DNA of 53,572 nucleotides, taken from Verrucomicrobiota bacterium. GTDB taxonomy: Bacteria > Verrucomicrobiota > Verrucomicrobiia > Verrucomicrobiales > Akkermansiaceae. Made by a program: the position numbers and the translations under genes. Below are positions 1 through 9,307 of the stretch, in pieces. The stretch covers positions 1 through 53,572 of the forward strand of contig JAPLUI010000187.1 of NCBI GenBank assembly GCA_026397725.1, in the 5' to 3' direction. The notes under the pieces are model-generated. The model was not told where the DNA came from. It saw only the letters and a program-made list of their open reading frames with translations, and did no database searches. Numbering within the stretch: position 1 is the stretch's first letter; each line of letters opens with the position of its first letter.

Positions 1-3000
1 GAATTCCTTCGGGTCCACTTTCGGGAAGGTGTAGATCACATGGCCCGGAGTACCCGTCGTGTCAACGTCGTCAGGATTGGCGGGCACCCAGGTCGTGAGG
101 TCGGCGGAAACCTGCACCTCGAAGGAGGCGACCGCACCCACCTGCGGCCAGGAGACCTTGCCGTTCACGACGCCCGGATTGGTGGCGAGGCCATTCTCGC
201 CCATGAAGTAGGCGATGCCGTTGCGCACCCCGTCATTGTTGTAGTCCTTTTCGGCCGTCTGGTCACCGGCGTGGAGGGCCGCCCAGGCATTGTAGCTCGT
301 TGGTCCTGAGGTGACTTCCACCAACTGGAAGCCGTTGAGAGGTAAGCGGCAATCGAACCCGGCAACGGAGATGCTGTGCCCGTTGAAGGTGATGGTGCCG
401 TCCCCGGCGGCCACCGTGTTGGAGAACAGCACATAGTTGTTAGCCTCGACCCAGGTGTCCCCGTTGGCACCCGCGGTATTGCCGCAAGGATGATCCCCCG
501 GGACGTCCGTCACATTGGTCGTCGACCACACGCCGTTGTGCCTTTGATCTGACATATTCGCGGAGGCGAGCCAGACATCGTATGGCTTGCCGGCGGTGAG
601 ATTGTTGATCACCAGTTGTTGGGAGTTACCCGTACCCGTATCAAAGTTACGCAAGCCGACAGCGAGCAACTTGAGGTTGGGGTTGCCCCATGGATCCGGA
701 CCGCCAAGATTGGAACTGCTGTAGCCCACGCTGGTCACCACGCCACCGGAGTCCAGCAGGGCGCTTGCCGAGCTGGCCGTCCCACCGAGCTGCTGATTCC
801 ACGTCTCGCCGAGGCCGCCGGCGGGGCCCACCAGCCCGGTCTGGTTGGCATTATCGATGTTCACATAGACCTTCCCGCTGGGTGCGACGAGATGGACCGT
901 CACGGTGTAGTCCGTGGTGGTCAAGGCATCCTCGGATTGGACGATGAAATGCACCGGGCTGGCAAAGTCAACCGGGGTGGTGTTGCTAACAATCGGGCTG
1001 CCGCCAACAGTTGCCAGGGTGCAGGTCGCACCGCCGGACATCACGAAGGTGGGAATGAGGCCACTCACATCGGTGCCGAGCGGCATGACCATGGCAATGT
1101 CGGTTCCGGCCATGCTGACCGGCCCCGCCCCGGGGAGCGAGCTGAAGGCATAGATGAGCGCCTCCGGATTGAGCGTCGTCCGGACGCCACGATCCAAGAG
1201 CTGCCAGCCACTGAGCGCGGACCAATCGATGCCATTGCAATTCATTTGGATCGTGATTTGTCCACTGTCATTGGGAATGCAGGTGCTTAGGAGCGCATAG
1301 TTCTGGCCGTTCACCCAATCCGGCAAATCGGTGCAGGGGGCATTCGCGGTCTGCTGCGAGTATTTGTAGATCGCGGTTCTGCCGCCATTGCCGGGGAGGG
1401 CAAAGGCAATATCGTAGGAGTGCGAAACCTCGACGCCGCTGAAGGTGAGAATGTTTTGGAATTGACCCATGATGGCCGCGTCACCGGCTGCCCAGGCCCC
1501 AAACCCCATGGCGGCACTGACCAGTTTGTTGCCGCCCATGCTGCCGAAACTACCGGGACCGAAAGCGCCGACAGGGCGCAACGCCTTGCTAACGCTGATG
1601 TCGCTGGTGTCGCCGTTGGACCTTTTCAAGTTGCTCACGGCAGCGGAGCCATTGCCACCGTTATTCCAGGTGGTGCCGGTGTAAGCCAATGGCGCAACTT
1701 GGGTGGCGGCGGTGCCTTTTTGCTCCCAGGAGGCGGTCCCATCCATCGAATTGTTATACGCCATGTTGATCGTGACGGGGTATTCGGGCAATACGGTGAC
1801 CGTCACCAGGTAGGGCTGATTGGAGCCATCCTGGGCGCTGATGGTGTAGGTTGCCTGGTTGGTGGCGGAGAAGTCCACGATGGTGCCGCTCGACGGCGAG
1901 CCCGTGGCAAAGGTGGAAACCGTGTAAGCGGGCGCGAGGGTCGCCAAGTTCATGCCAAACGGCACGTTCATGGCGATGGTTTTCGCACCTTCATCAATGA
2001 CGGCTGGCATGCCCCCCGGCAGGCCGAAGGTGAGGATGGCCTTGGCCGAGCTGATGGGGGTGACGGTGACCGTGACGGTATAGTCGGCAGTGATGCTGTT
2101 ATCCGAGGACTTGACGATGTAATGCACCGGGCCGCCACTGAAGTCGTCCGGGGAGGGGACGGCACTGTTGGGCTGATCGCAGGTTGCCCCGCTGGACAGC
2201 GCGTAGGTGGGCGCGAGAGTCGTCAAATTCGTCCCGTAGGGAACCGTCCAGGCAAGGGTCTTGGCGTCCTCGTTGATGACGGCCGGACTGCCCGCGATCC
2301 CGAAACTGAGAATCTTCGCCTGCGGCGACGTTTCGACATAGGTTGTGGTCACGCCGTATTTGTCCGCAAGATACCTGCCAACGGCGTTGGCTTCTTCGCT
2401 GGAGAGGACGCGGTTGTAGAGAATCAACTCGGGGATGTCGCCATTCAACTGCTGGCCGTTGCCCGGTCGGTCGGCGATGGTCCAGGTCTGGCCGCTGCCG
2501 CTGTTATAGTCGCCGCCGGTGCTGCCGATCTGCGTGCCGTCGATCACAAACCGGTATGCCGAACTGCTGCTTTCCATCGCATAAACATGCGTCCCGCTCT
2601 GCGGCCAACTGCCATAGGGATTGGTCTCAAAGTTGGTGCGTCCGCCGCGGAAGGCCCCGGGCTGGGATTCGTTCCAGGTGTTGGCCACCCACCGCGAATC
2701 GTTGTTGCGGTTGTCGAACAGGTTGTAACGCCCGTCGGTGGTAACGCCGCTGCCAGGCGTCGCGGTCGCGAACATGGAACCCGCGGTGGGAAACTGCACG
2801 CTCAGATCGCCCAGATACATCTCGGCGCCAGTGTCATCGTTGACCGCCGGAAACCGCAGCACGGGCCTACCGTTCTTGATGAGATACTTCGGCTGCAGAG
2901 CCGTGTCGGTTTGGGTGGCATTATTGCCGTTGCTGGTCGAATCGTTCCACTGCTGGACGAAAACATCGCTGCCCGCGACCCGGACCTGGGTGGTATCGGT

Positions 3001-4068
3001 GGGATCCACAGCATCAGCCTTCAGCCACACGACCAAACCATTCATGACGGGTAGCCCCGGCGGTGCCGCAGCCACAGTGACCGTCACCTTATAGTCCTTG
3101 GTGATGACTGGAGCCATGGAACTGACGATGTAATGCACCGGGCTGGTGAAGTTCTGGGGCTCGCCCGAGCCAAAACCCGCAGGGCATGTCGCCCCGAAGG
3201 ACGTCGTGTAGGTGGGCGCAAACGCCGTCACATTCGTGCCGTATGGCACAGTCAGGGCGATGTCGGTTCCGGTAATGACGCCCGCATTGCCATAAGGACC
3301 GGAGAAGGTCAGGATGTCCGCGGCTGGTGCGGGCGGGGTCACCGGCGCGAAGGCCGCAACCGAAAGTGCCCGACGACTGGTTCCGCTGGTGGTCCAATCG
3401 TCCGTAGTCGCGCCGGCGGGCTCTACTTGGCGGGTGCTGCACGCGCCCGCATGGTTGACACCGCCGTTGTACCATTGGGTCGTCTGGCCGGATCCGGGAG
3501 TAAAGGAGGCTCCCACCGTCCCGTTGTTGATGGCATCCACGAGCCACGAGCCATAGGTCGAGGTGGTGATGGCAGCCGAATAGGTGTTGCCACCCCCCGC
3601 ACTATAGTTCGCCACGGCTTCGGGCGCTCCCTGAACTACCCCAAACAATGAGACCGCCCCCGCCACGATGCCATTGCCGACAACATCCGAAAAAGTGACG
3701 GTGATGGTATCCGTGACCTCGGCGGGTGCCACCAAATACCAAAGATCGCTGGCATTGGCAGTGGTGGCACCGTTGACGGCGCGGGCACCTGGTACCTGTG
3801 TGAGTGCTTGCGTGCCAAACGTCACGCTGGCGACCGTCCGATCGGGATTGCTTTCCGTCGTGACGCCGACCACCAGCATGCGATCCGCGCCCGCGCCCAC
3901 TGTGTGCGGCCAGGCGACGGACGAGTTGCCACCGCCCAGACTGGCAGAGGTGGCCGCATCGCGTGTAATGGCCGCTTGGGCGCTACCCGCCCCCAGTCCC
4001 ACAGTCACCGCCGCCGCGAGGGCGAGGTGTTTGAGGGTAGCCCTTGTATTTTCAATTAGATTCTTCAT
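1..4068 (-). CDS. Giant secreted LamG / DUF5018-like repeat protein (3' end cut by window edge)
   Basis: One uninterrupted minus-strand frame starts at the ATG ending at 4068 and runs 1356 codons to the window edge with no stop, so the C-terminus lies outside. Residues 1-32 form a signal peptide (basic start, Ala/Leu/Val-rich core, end near SAQA). About residues 340-570 look like a LamG/concanavalin-like domain (GLVVWLKADAV, QQWNDSTSNGNNATQ). Four modules of a DUF5018-like type (ILTF..., AxxVPYGTN, xDYTVTVTV) lie near residues 250-335, 585-670, 675-760 and 970-1060. The last residues read SYNAWAALHAGDQTAEKDY followed by an NNDGVRNG calcium-loop-like stretch, typical of the extreme C-terminus of such proteins, so probably few residues are missing. 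Likely an extracellular or surface adhesin or carbohydrate binder; the ligand is unknown. No clear Shine-Dalgarno precedes the start. Confidence 0.85.
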   Translation of the reverse strand, partial: MKNLIENTRATLKHLALAAAVTVGLGAGSAQAAITRDAATSASLGGGNSSVAWPHTVGAGADRMLVVGVTTESNPDRTVASVTFGTQALTQVPGARAVNGATTANASDLWYLVAPAEVTDTITVTFSDVVGNGIVAGAVSLFGVVQGAPEAVANYSAGGGNTYSAAITTSTYGSWLVDAINNGTVGASFTPGSGQTTQWYNGGVNHAGACSTRQVEPAGATTDDWTTSGTSRRALSVAAFAPVTPPAPAADILTFSGPYGNAGVITGTDIALTVPYGTNVTAFAPTYTTSFGATCPAGFGSGEPQNFTSPVHYIVSSMAPVITKDYKVTVTVAAAPPGLPVMNGLVVWLKADAVDPTDTTQVRVAGSDVFVQQWNDSTSNGNNATQTDTALQPKYLIKNGRPVLRFPAVNDDTGAEMYLGDLSVQFPTAGSMFATATPGSGVTTDGRYNLFDNRNNDSRWVANTWNESQPGAFRGGRTNFETNPYGSWPQSGTHVYAMESSSSAYRFVIDGTQIGSTGGDYNSGSGQTWTIADRPGNGQQLNGDIPELILYNRVLSSEEANAVGRYLADKYGVTTTYVETSPQAKILSFGIAGSPAVINEDAKTLAWTVPYGTNLTTLAPTYALSSGATCDQPNSAVPSPDDFSGGPVHYIVKSSDNSITADYTVTVTVTPISSAKAILTFGLPGGMPAVIDEGAKTIAMNVPFGMNLATLAPAYTVSTFATGSPSSGTIVDFSATNQATYTISAQDGSNQPYLVTVTVLPEYPVTINMAYNNSMDGTASWEQKGTAATQVAPLAYTGTTWNNGGNGSAAVSNLKRSNGDTSDISVSKALRPVGAFGPGSFGSMGGNKLVSAAMGFGAWAAGDAAIMGQFQNILTFSGVEVSHSYDIAFALPGNGGRTAIYKYSQQTANAPCTDLPDWVNGQNYALLSTCIPNDSGQITIQMNCNGIDWSALSGWQLLDRGVRTTLNPEALIYAFSSLPGAGPVSMAGTDIAMVMPLGTDVSGLIPTFVMSGGATCTLATVGGSPIVSNTTPVDFASPVHFIVQSEDALTTTDYTVTVHLVAPSGKVYVNIDNANQTGLVGPAGGLGETWNQQLGGTASSASALLDSGGVVTSVGYSSSNLGGPDPWGNPNLKLLAVGLRNFDTGTGNSQQLVINNLTAGKPYDVWLASANMSDQRHNGVWSTTNVTDVPGDHPCGNTAGANGDTWVEANNYVLFSNTVAAGDGTITFNGHSISVAGFDCRLPLNGFQLVEVTSGPTSYNAWAALHAGDQTAEKDYNNDGVRNGIAYFMGENGLATNPGVVNGKVSWPQVGAVASFEVQVSADLTTWVPANPDDVDTTGTPGHVIYTFPKVDPKEF

Positions 4069-4182
4069 ATAGGGTGACTTGATTTCGCTTGTTCATTGCA
4101 GGACGCTCGCGCGTCATTGTCATTATTATTATTGGTGATTCCTAACATTCCTGGCGTTGGCCATGCGCATGCCGCATAACGA

Positions 4183-4212
4183 GCTGCGGCGGAGTTTCCA
4201 CTCCGCCGCAGC
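4183..4212. repeat. Perfect 12-bp inverted repeat (hairpin)
   Basis: The arms GCTGCGGCGGAG and CTCCGCCGCAGC are perfectly complementary around the 6-base loop TTTCCA. No T-run follows on either strand, so it is not a standard intrinsic terminator. Its GC-rich palindromic make-up resembles the other dispersed hairpins in this window. It could be a REP-like element or a protein-binding site in the divergent control region. Confidence 0.7.
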
Positions 4213-4430
4213 GCCGTGATGAATCGCAGCATTCGCTCCAACAGAGCGAAAGCCTGTCCAGCCGGGTCCGTGGTGTCAAGCGCCAATTCCACTATTTTTT
4301 GCGCAGGCCGGAGTGCCATGTTGCGGCGGGGGTGCGTGGCTGGCGTGGTGTCCGTGCAGCCTGCCGCCGCTGGCGGTTATGCCAGCCTGCTGGCGGAGGA
4401 GGACTCCGGGTACCAACGGTTATGCCATCC

Positions 4431-4473
4431 CATGCCGCAGCAGGCTGCGAGCATCACAGCGGCAGCCGGCTGC
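4431..4473 (+). repeat. 43-bp repeat, copy 1
   Basis: It shares its first 19 bases (catgccgcagcaggctgcg) and its last 14 bases, with one mismatch, with 4706-4748. The 10 bases between differ. Inside are the palindromes GCAGC-AG-GCTGC and GCAGCCGGCTGC. Copy 2 lies inside the annotated 5' end of the next gene. Confidence 0.6.
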
Positions 4474-4612
4474 GCGGGCTCCGCGGTTTGCCGCTTGACA
4501 CGCCGCTGCCGGTCTGGCAGCCAGCTTGCGAGCGAAGTGCCATGGTCCCTCGTCCGCTCGGCGGCAGGGACGGGGCGCGTCAAATTGAAAATCTTCCGGA
4601 CAGTGAGCCAAC

Positions 4613-7009
4613 ATGGGGTGGAAACCGATCAAGCAACGGCGTGCGGCCCGCAGTGACAGCCAGGCCCAAAGCCGGGCGGATGCTGGCGTGACCGAGTCGC
4701 GGGGGCATGCCGCAGCAGGCTGCGGCGGTTACGGCGGCAGCCGACTGCCGCCGTCCCCCGGCCCGCCGTCCAGCCGCCAGCCGGGGCGGTTTCGTGGCTG
4801 GCGGGGCTGGCTGCTGCGGGGGGCGCTGCTGGTGCTCTCGCCGCTGGTTTTTTTCGGCCTGCTGGAAGGCGGCTTGCGGCTGGGGGGCTATGGTTATCCG
4901 ACGGGATTTTTCGTTAGGTCGGAGGCCGGCGGCGGGGATAAGACGAATTCCCGCTTTGCCTGGCGCTGCTTCCCCCCAAGCCTCGCCCGCACCCCGCAGC
5001 CCGCCCGGCTGCTCCCCAAGCCCAAAGACACGGTGCGCATTTACCTGCTCGGGAGTTCTGCGGCCATGGGCATCCCACAACCGTCATACGGTTTCGGCCG
5101 GATCCTTGAGGTCATGCTGCGCGCGTGCTACCCCGGGCAGCCATTCGAGGTCGTCAATGCGGCCATGACGGCGATCAATTCGCATGTGGTCCGGGAAATC
5201 GCCCGCGACTGCGCAGCCCATGAGCCCAGCCTGTTTGTCATCTACACGGGCAACAACGAGGTGATCGGCCCCTACGGCCCGGGCACCGTCTTCCAGCGCT
5301 GGTCGCCGAGCCTGCGGCTGGTCCGGGCCAATCTCAGGGTGAAATCAACGCGCGTCGGCCAGTTGTTAGGCAACGTGCTCGGAGCCTTCCGCCGCGACGC
5401 AGGCACGCCGACCCAATGGCGCGGCATGGAGATGTTTCAGAACAACCCCGTCACGGCCGATGACCCGCGACTGACGGTGGTGTACGCCAACCTCCGGCAG
5501 AATCTAACGGACATCTGCCGCCTCGCCCGCCGCGCGGGCGCCCCGGTGATTCTATCCACGGTGGCCGTCAACCAACGCGACTGCCCGCCGCTCGCCTCCC
5601 GGCACCGCCCCGGCCTGACCCCTGCGGATCTGGCACGCTGGCAGGCGATCTATCAGGAAGGTGTGGACCTGGAGGCCCGGAGTCTGTGGCGCGAAGCGGT
5701 GGCACGCTACGAGGCGGCGGCCAGCCTCGACGAGCGCTTCGCGGACCTGCAGTTTCGGCTTGGCCGGTGCCTGGTGGCGGCGGGCCGGGGCGCTGAGGCG
5801 GGCGAGCGCTTCGGGCTGGCGCGGGATCTGGACGTGCTGCGGTTCCGCGCCGACACCCGCATCAACGCCCTCATCCGCGAAGTGGCCGCAGCCCAAAAAG
5901 CCACCGGGGTCCATCTGGCGGATGCGGAACAGGCGCTGGCCCGGAGCGCTTTGAGCCCGGACGGCATCCCGGGTCAGGAGTTGTTCTATGAGCATGTCCA
6001 CCTGACCTTCGACGGCAACTATCTGCTGGCCCAGACCGTGCTGGAGCAAGTTGCCACCGCCCTGCCCGAGCTGGCGCTTGCTCGCGGCCAAGGCGCCATC
6101 CCCTCCCGCCAGCAGTGCGCCGCAGCGCTGGCCCTAACGGCCTTTGATGAGTATAAAATGGCTGCCACCATGGAATCCATGACGTCCCAACAACCGTTCA
6201 CCGAGCAGATGGATCATGCCCGCTATCAGGCGGCCGCACATCAGCGGGCGGAAAGCCTCAAACAACTCGCGCTGACGCAACCCGCCATGCAGACCGCGTG
6301 GCAGACCTACACTGCGGCACTGGCCGCGACCCCGGATGACTGGCGCTTGCATGAGGGCTTCGCGATGCTGGCCAGCGCCTGCGGGCGCCCCGACGTGGCC
6401 GTGACGCAGTTGCGGACGGTGCTCAAGCAGGTGCCGTGGGTGGCCGAGGCCCACAGCAACCTTGGTGCCATGCTGGCGGATCGCGGGCAGGTGGACGAGG
6501 CGCTCACTCATTATCAGCAGGCCCTGGCCATCCAGCCCAACCTCGCGGAAGCTCACTATAACTTCGGCAACGCGCTGGCCGGGCGCGGGCGCATCGAGGA
6601 AGCCATGGTCCACTATCAGAAGGCCCTCGACACCAATCCCGACGATGCGGATTACCACCACAACCTCGGCACCCTCCAGGCCGGGCGCGGCCGGCACGAT
6701 GAGGCCATGAGTCATTTCCAGGCGGCCGTTGCACTCCGCCCGGGTGAGGCACGCTTCCACCACAGCCTCGCAGCGGCCCTGGCCGAGCGCGGACGCCTCG
6801 ATCCGGCCATCGCCGAGTACCAGAAGCTCCTGGAAATCGCACCCGACAGCGCGGAAACCCACTACCAGCTCGGGGTTGTGCTCGCCGGCTGCGGACGGGT
6901 CGATGAGGCCATCGTCCATTACCAACAGGCATTGAAGATCAAACCCGATTACACCCAGGCTCGCCGGAACCTTGAGGCAGTTGAGGCCGCCCGTTCGAGC
7001 GGGAAATGA
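4613..7009 (+). CDS. Membrane-anchored SGNH-hydrolase-like protein with TPR repeats
   Basis: 798 aa from the first ATG. Residues 1-65 are low-complexity and basic, and 66-86 form one hydrophobic membrane segment. An SGNH/GDSL-like domain follows: the nucleophile-type block GSSAAMG (147-153), a GNNE block at 213-216 in place of the usual GxND, and EHVHLTFDGN (460-469) supplying a late His. An isolated TPR lies near 345-405, and about six tidy TPRs fill 590-795 (for example AEAHYNFGNALAGRGRIEEA). The enzyme part may act on an acyl ester or sugar outside the cytoplasm, and the TPRs probably bind a partner; the substrate is unknown. The start is uncertain because repeat copy 2 lies in the N-terminal codons; an in-frame GTG near 4688 is an alternative. 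Confidence 0.75.
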   Translation: MGWKPIKQRRAARSDSQAQSRADAGVTESRGHAAAGCGGYGGSRLPPSPGPPSSRQPGRFRGWRGWLLRGALLVLSPLVFFGLLEGGLRLGGYGYPTGFFVRSEAGGGDKTNSRFAWRCFPPSLARTPQPARLLPKPKDTVRIYLLGSSAAMGIPQPSYGFGRILEVMLRACYPGQPFEVVNAAMTAINSHVVREIARDCAAHEPSLFVIYTGNNEVIGPYGPGTVFQRWSPSLRLVRANLRVKSTRVGQLLGNVLGAFRRDAGTPTQWRGMEMFQNNPVTADDPRLTVVYANLRQNLTDICRLARRAGAPVILSTVAVNQRDCPPLASRHRPGLTPADLARWQAIYQEGVDLEARSLWREAVARYEAAASLDERFADLQFRLGRCLVAAGRGAEAGERFGLARDLDVLRFRADTRINALIREVAAAQKATGVHLADAEQALARSALSPDGIPGQELFYEHVHLTFDGNYLLAQTVLEQVATALPELALARGQGAIPSRQQCAAALALTAFDEYKMAATMESMTSQQPFTEQMDHARYQAAAHQRAESLKQLALTQPAMQTAWQTYTAALAATPDDWRLHEGFAMLASACGRPDVAVTQLRTVLKQVPWVAEAHSNLGAMLADRGQVDEALTHYQQALAIQPNLAEAHYNFGNALAGRGRIEEAMVHYQKALDTNPDDADYHHNLGTLQAGRGRHDEAMSHFQAAVALRPGEARFHHSLAAALAERGRLDPAIAEYQKLLEIAPDSAETHYQLGVVLAGCGRVDEAIVHYQQALKIKPDYTQARRNLEAVEAARSSGK
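4706..4748 (+). repeat. 43-bp repeat, copy 2, overlapping the N-terminal codons of the SGNH/TPR gene
   Basis: Same outer blocks as copy 1, with a different 10-base centre. It covers roughly codons 32-45 of the reading frame opened at 4613. Either the repeat is translated or the true start of the gene lies downstream of it. Confidence 0.55.
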
Positions 7010-7288
7010 TGCTGCCGAATCCGCCTCGGCCCGCAGACCGCCGGGCTGGTGCGGCAACGCAGTGGAGGTCTGCTGGAACCGGCATGCGGCAGGTTGGCCA
7101 GCTCCAAGTGATCCGCATGCAATGCTTCACCCGGCATCCGCCGCGGCGCTTCCTCCACAGGGGCGGTAACGGAGAGGATTGCCATCTGGGCGGCAAGAAA
7201 TTCCCCAAGCCGCCGGAGTTTGGGATGGCCACGCGCAGCTTGGTGTGCTACCCTCCGGCCACGACCCAGGTCGCTCAAATCCAGTGCC

Positions 7289-8524
7289 ATGAATTATAGC
7301 GAAGCCATCGAATGGTTGTTTTCCACGCAGATGTTCGGGATCAAGCTCGGGCTGGACGGGCCACGGCAATTGCTGAAGGAATTCCTCGCCTATCCGAAGC
7401 ACGGGGTGACGGTGATTCACGTGGCCGGCACCAATGGCAAGGGCAGCACCTGCGCGATGATGGACAGCATCGCCCGCGCCTGCGGCAGACGCTGCGGGCT
7501 GTTCACCTCGCCGCATCTGATCGACTACCGCGAGCGCATCAAGGTGTCCGGCCAGGACCTCCCCGAGGCCGCTTGCGCCGCCGGTCTAACCGAACTGCGG
7601 ACGCTCTGCGAGCGCCTCGATCCGCATCCCACTTTTTTTGAAATCACTCTGGCCCTGGCCCTGCGCTGGTTCGGCCAGTGCGAGTGCGAATGCATCATCC
7701 TGGAAACCGGCATGGGCGGTCGGCTCGATGCCACCACCGCAGTCCCGGCGGATGTTTGCGTCATCACTCCCATCGGTCTCGACCACACCCAATGGCTCGG
7801 CGACACCCTCGATCAAATCGCCGCCGAAAAGGCCGGGATCTTGGTTCCCGGCAAGCCGGCCATCTCCGCCGCGCAGCCAGCGGTGGTCAGACAGGTGTTG
7901 GAAGCACAGGCCAGTCAATCCCGCAGCCCGCTCGAATTCATCGAAGACCCGCTGCACGGCTACTTCATCGCCCTGCCCGGTGCGCATCAGGCATGGAATG
8001 CCGCACTCGCCGTTGCCGCACTGCACCGTGCCGGGGTGGCCTTGACCTTCGACGGCATCCAATACGGTCTGGCCAAGGTCCACTGGCCGGGGCGCTTTGA
8101 GGTGTTCCCGGCAGCGTCCGTCCCCGGGGCGAGTGAGCCCGTCGTCTTGGATGGAGCCCACAATCCGCATGCCGCCAAGGTTCTCGCCGAGACCTGGCAA
8201 GCCGCCTTTCCCGGTCGGCCAGCCGCCTTGGTCTTCAGTGCCGCAACTTTCAAGGACATTGCCGGCATGCTCAGCGTGCTCGCCCCGCTGGCCGCCAGCA
8301 TCCATCTCTGCCCCGTCGATACCCCGCGTGCCGTCCCCTGCGCGGAACTGGCCGCAGCCCTGCCCCCGGACGCGCCGCCGCACCGTTCATTCGACACCTT
8401 CCCCGCCGCCTTTGCCGCCGCCCTCGCCACCGGTGATCCGGTGCTGATCGCCGGCTCGTTGTTCCTCGTCGGCGAGGCCCGCGCCTATCTAACGGAAAGG
8501 CGGTTCCAAGCCTCGGCGCAATAG
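7289..8524 (+). CDS. folC: Dihydrofolate synthase / folylpolyglutamate synthase
   Basis: 411 aa. Mur-ligase-like enzyme that adds glutamate to dihydropteroate and folates using ATP, in the cytoplasm. Visible motifs are the P-loop VAGTNGKGST (45-54), FTSPHL, ETGMGGRLDATTAV, ITPIGLDHTQWLG with the following AEKAGI, and the DGAHNPHA motif of the C-terminal domain. Length is normal for the family. The ATG at 7289 is chosen because the family begins with a helix like NYSEAIEWLF; the frame stays open upstream to 7220 but without family-like sequence. It is a housekeeping gene unrelated to the sugar cluster. The 279 bases upstream hold no recognisable gene. Confidence 0.95.
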   Translation: MNYSEAIEWLFSTQMFGIKLGLDGPRQLLKEFLAYPKHGVTVIHVAGTNGKGSTCAMMDSIARACGRRCGLFTSPHLIDYRERIKVSGQDLPEAACAAGLTELRTLCERLDPHPTFFEITLALALRWFGQCECECIILETGMGGRLDATTAVPADVCVITPIGLDHTQWLGDTLDQIAAEKAGILVPGKPAISAAQPAVVRQVLEAQASQSRSPLEFIEDPLHGYFIALPGAHQAWNAALAVAALHRAGVALTFDGIQYGLAKVHWPGRFEVFPAASVPGASEPVVLDGAHNPHAAKVLAETWQAAFPGRPAALVFSAATFKDIAGMLSVLAPLAASIHLCPVDTPRAVPCAELAAALPPDAPPHRSFDTFPAAFAAALATGDPVLIAGSLFLVGEARAYLTERRFQASAQ

Positions 8525-8668
8525 CCGGTCCGGAACGACCATGCCAGCGGATTGGATCCTGCCTGGCGACGCACGGAGGCGAGCCGTCCCGCAGGTCGTT
8601 GCATCATGCCGCGCTGCAAGCCGCGCCCGCCACCCGCATCCTGCTCCCGACCCACTCGCCCCCGGTTC

Positions 8669-8703
8669 AAGGAGCGTGGGCGTCCCCGCCCACCAGCCAA
8701 TGA
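8669..8703 (+). repeat. Hairpin repeat, family 'GTGGGCG' (copy upstream of hicB remnant)
   Basis: The stretch aaggagcgtgggcgtccc followed by cgcccaccagccaatga recurs almost identically from 9036. Its core GTGGGCG ... CGCCCAC forms a 7-bp stem. A separate 7-bp hairpin (CCACGAC/GTCGTGG, loop AAGCAT) follows at 8754-8773. Confidence 0.65.
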
Positions 8704-8849
8704 ATCGCGCAAGCAGCCTGCCGCAAGCGCTTTCCCTTGCTCATCTCATTGGCCCACGACAAGCATGTCGTGGCCCCGAAAGCTTTCCACTTAGCCTCAC
8801 TCAATCCTTCCAGAATCCGCAATTCTCAAATATCAACCCGGCATCGACT

Positions 8850-9073
8850 GACAGGTGCTACGAACTCATCATTTACCGGAGCCGCGAGGATCAGGCCTTC
8901 CTCGTGAAGTCCCGGAACTCCCCGGCTGCATGGCCGACGGCGCATCCTACGAGGAGGCCGTTGCCAATGCCCAGGTGGTCATCGCCGAATGGATCGAAAC
9001 CGCCCAAGCCCTCGGCCGCCCCATCCCCGAACCCAAGGAGCGTGGGCGTCGCGCCCACCTGCCAATGAGGTGA
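8850..9073 (+). pseudogene. Broken HicB-family antitoxin
   Basis: The HicB N-terminal strand YELIIYRSREDQAFLV lies in one frame from 8859. The rest of the family signature (VPELPGCMADGASYEEA, then a WIETAQALGRPIPEPK tail) continues in the next frame. One base appears to be missing near 8905, where an intact family member reads FLVEVPELPG. No plausible ATG precedes the first block, and the 3' end runs into a hairpin repeat. HicB proteins normally neutralise the HicA mRNA interferase, but no hicA-like gene is visible on either side. It is therefore an orphan, frameshifted relic. Confidence 0.7.
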
Positions 9074-9203
9074 GAAAGTACGAGTGGCAAAGCCTCATCC
9101 CTTTCTCCCCTCATTGGCGAATGCGGGCGAGACGCCCGCGCTCCTTGAGGCGGGCGAGACGCCCGCGCTCCTTGATGCGGGGGAGACGCCCGCGCTCCTT
9201 TCG
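9036..9203. repeat. Cluster of hairpin repeats, one forward and three inverted copies
   Basis: A forward copy (aaggagcgtgggcgtcgcgc..., from 9036) is followed by an inverted copy starting cctcattggcgaatgcgggc at about 9110. Two more near-identical ~27-base units then run in tandem (gcgggcgagacgcccgcgct; the last has one change in the loop side). The stems are GTGGGCG/CGCCCAC in the forward copy and GCGGGCG/CGCCCGC in the inverted ones, so the differing position has changed on both arms. It lies between the hicB relic and the beta-helix gene. Confidence 0.75.
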
Positions 9204-9307
9204 CCTCCGGTCGGGGCTTCTTGACTTTTGGGTCAGGCGCTGCAATTTGATCCGCCAACGATTCGCCGCTTTCACTCCGCCATTTCCCTGCTAAGCTCGG
9301 CGCAGCG

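Larger units (their letters stand above)
4069..4612. other. Divergent intergenic region, 544 bases
   Basis: This region separates the minus-strand secreted protein from the plus-strand SGNH/TPR gene and must carry both promoters. I could not assign convincing -35/-10 pairs. It contains an AT-rich stretch near 4115-4145 (repeated ATT), a 12-bp perfect hairpin at 4183-4212 and the first copy of a 43-bp repeat at 4431. Short open frames here look like chance products of GC-rich sequence. Confidence 0.5.

Noticed and set aside
1420..3054. Long plus-strand open frame of 544 codons
   Set aside because: It lies wholly opposite the giant minus-strand secreted protein, is rich in Gly/Arg/His without any domain, and is a GC-driven antisense frame.
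4495..4530. TTGACA -35 box upstream of the SGNH/TPR gene
   Set aside because: No -10-like sequence lies at 16-18 bases; the region is GC-rich.
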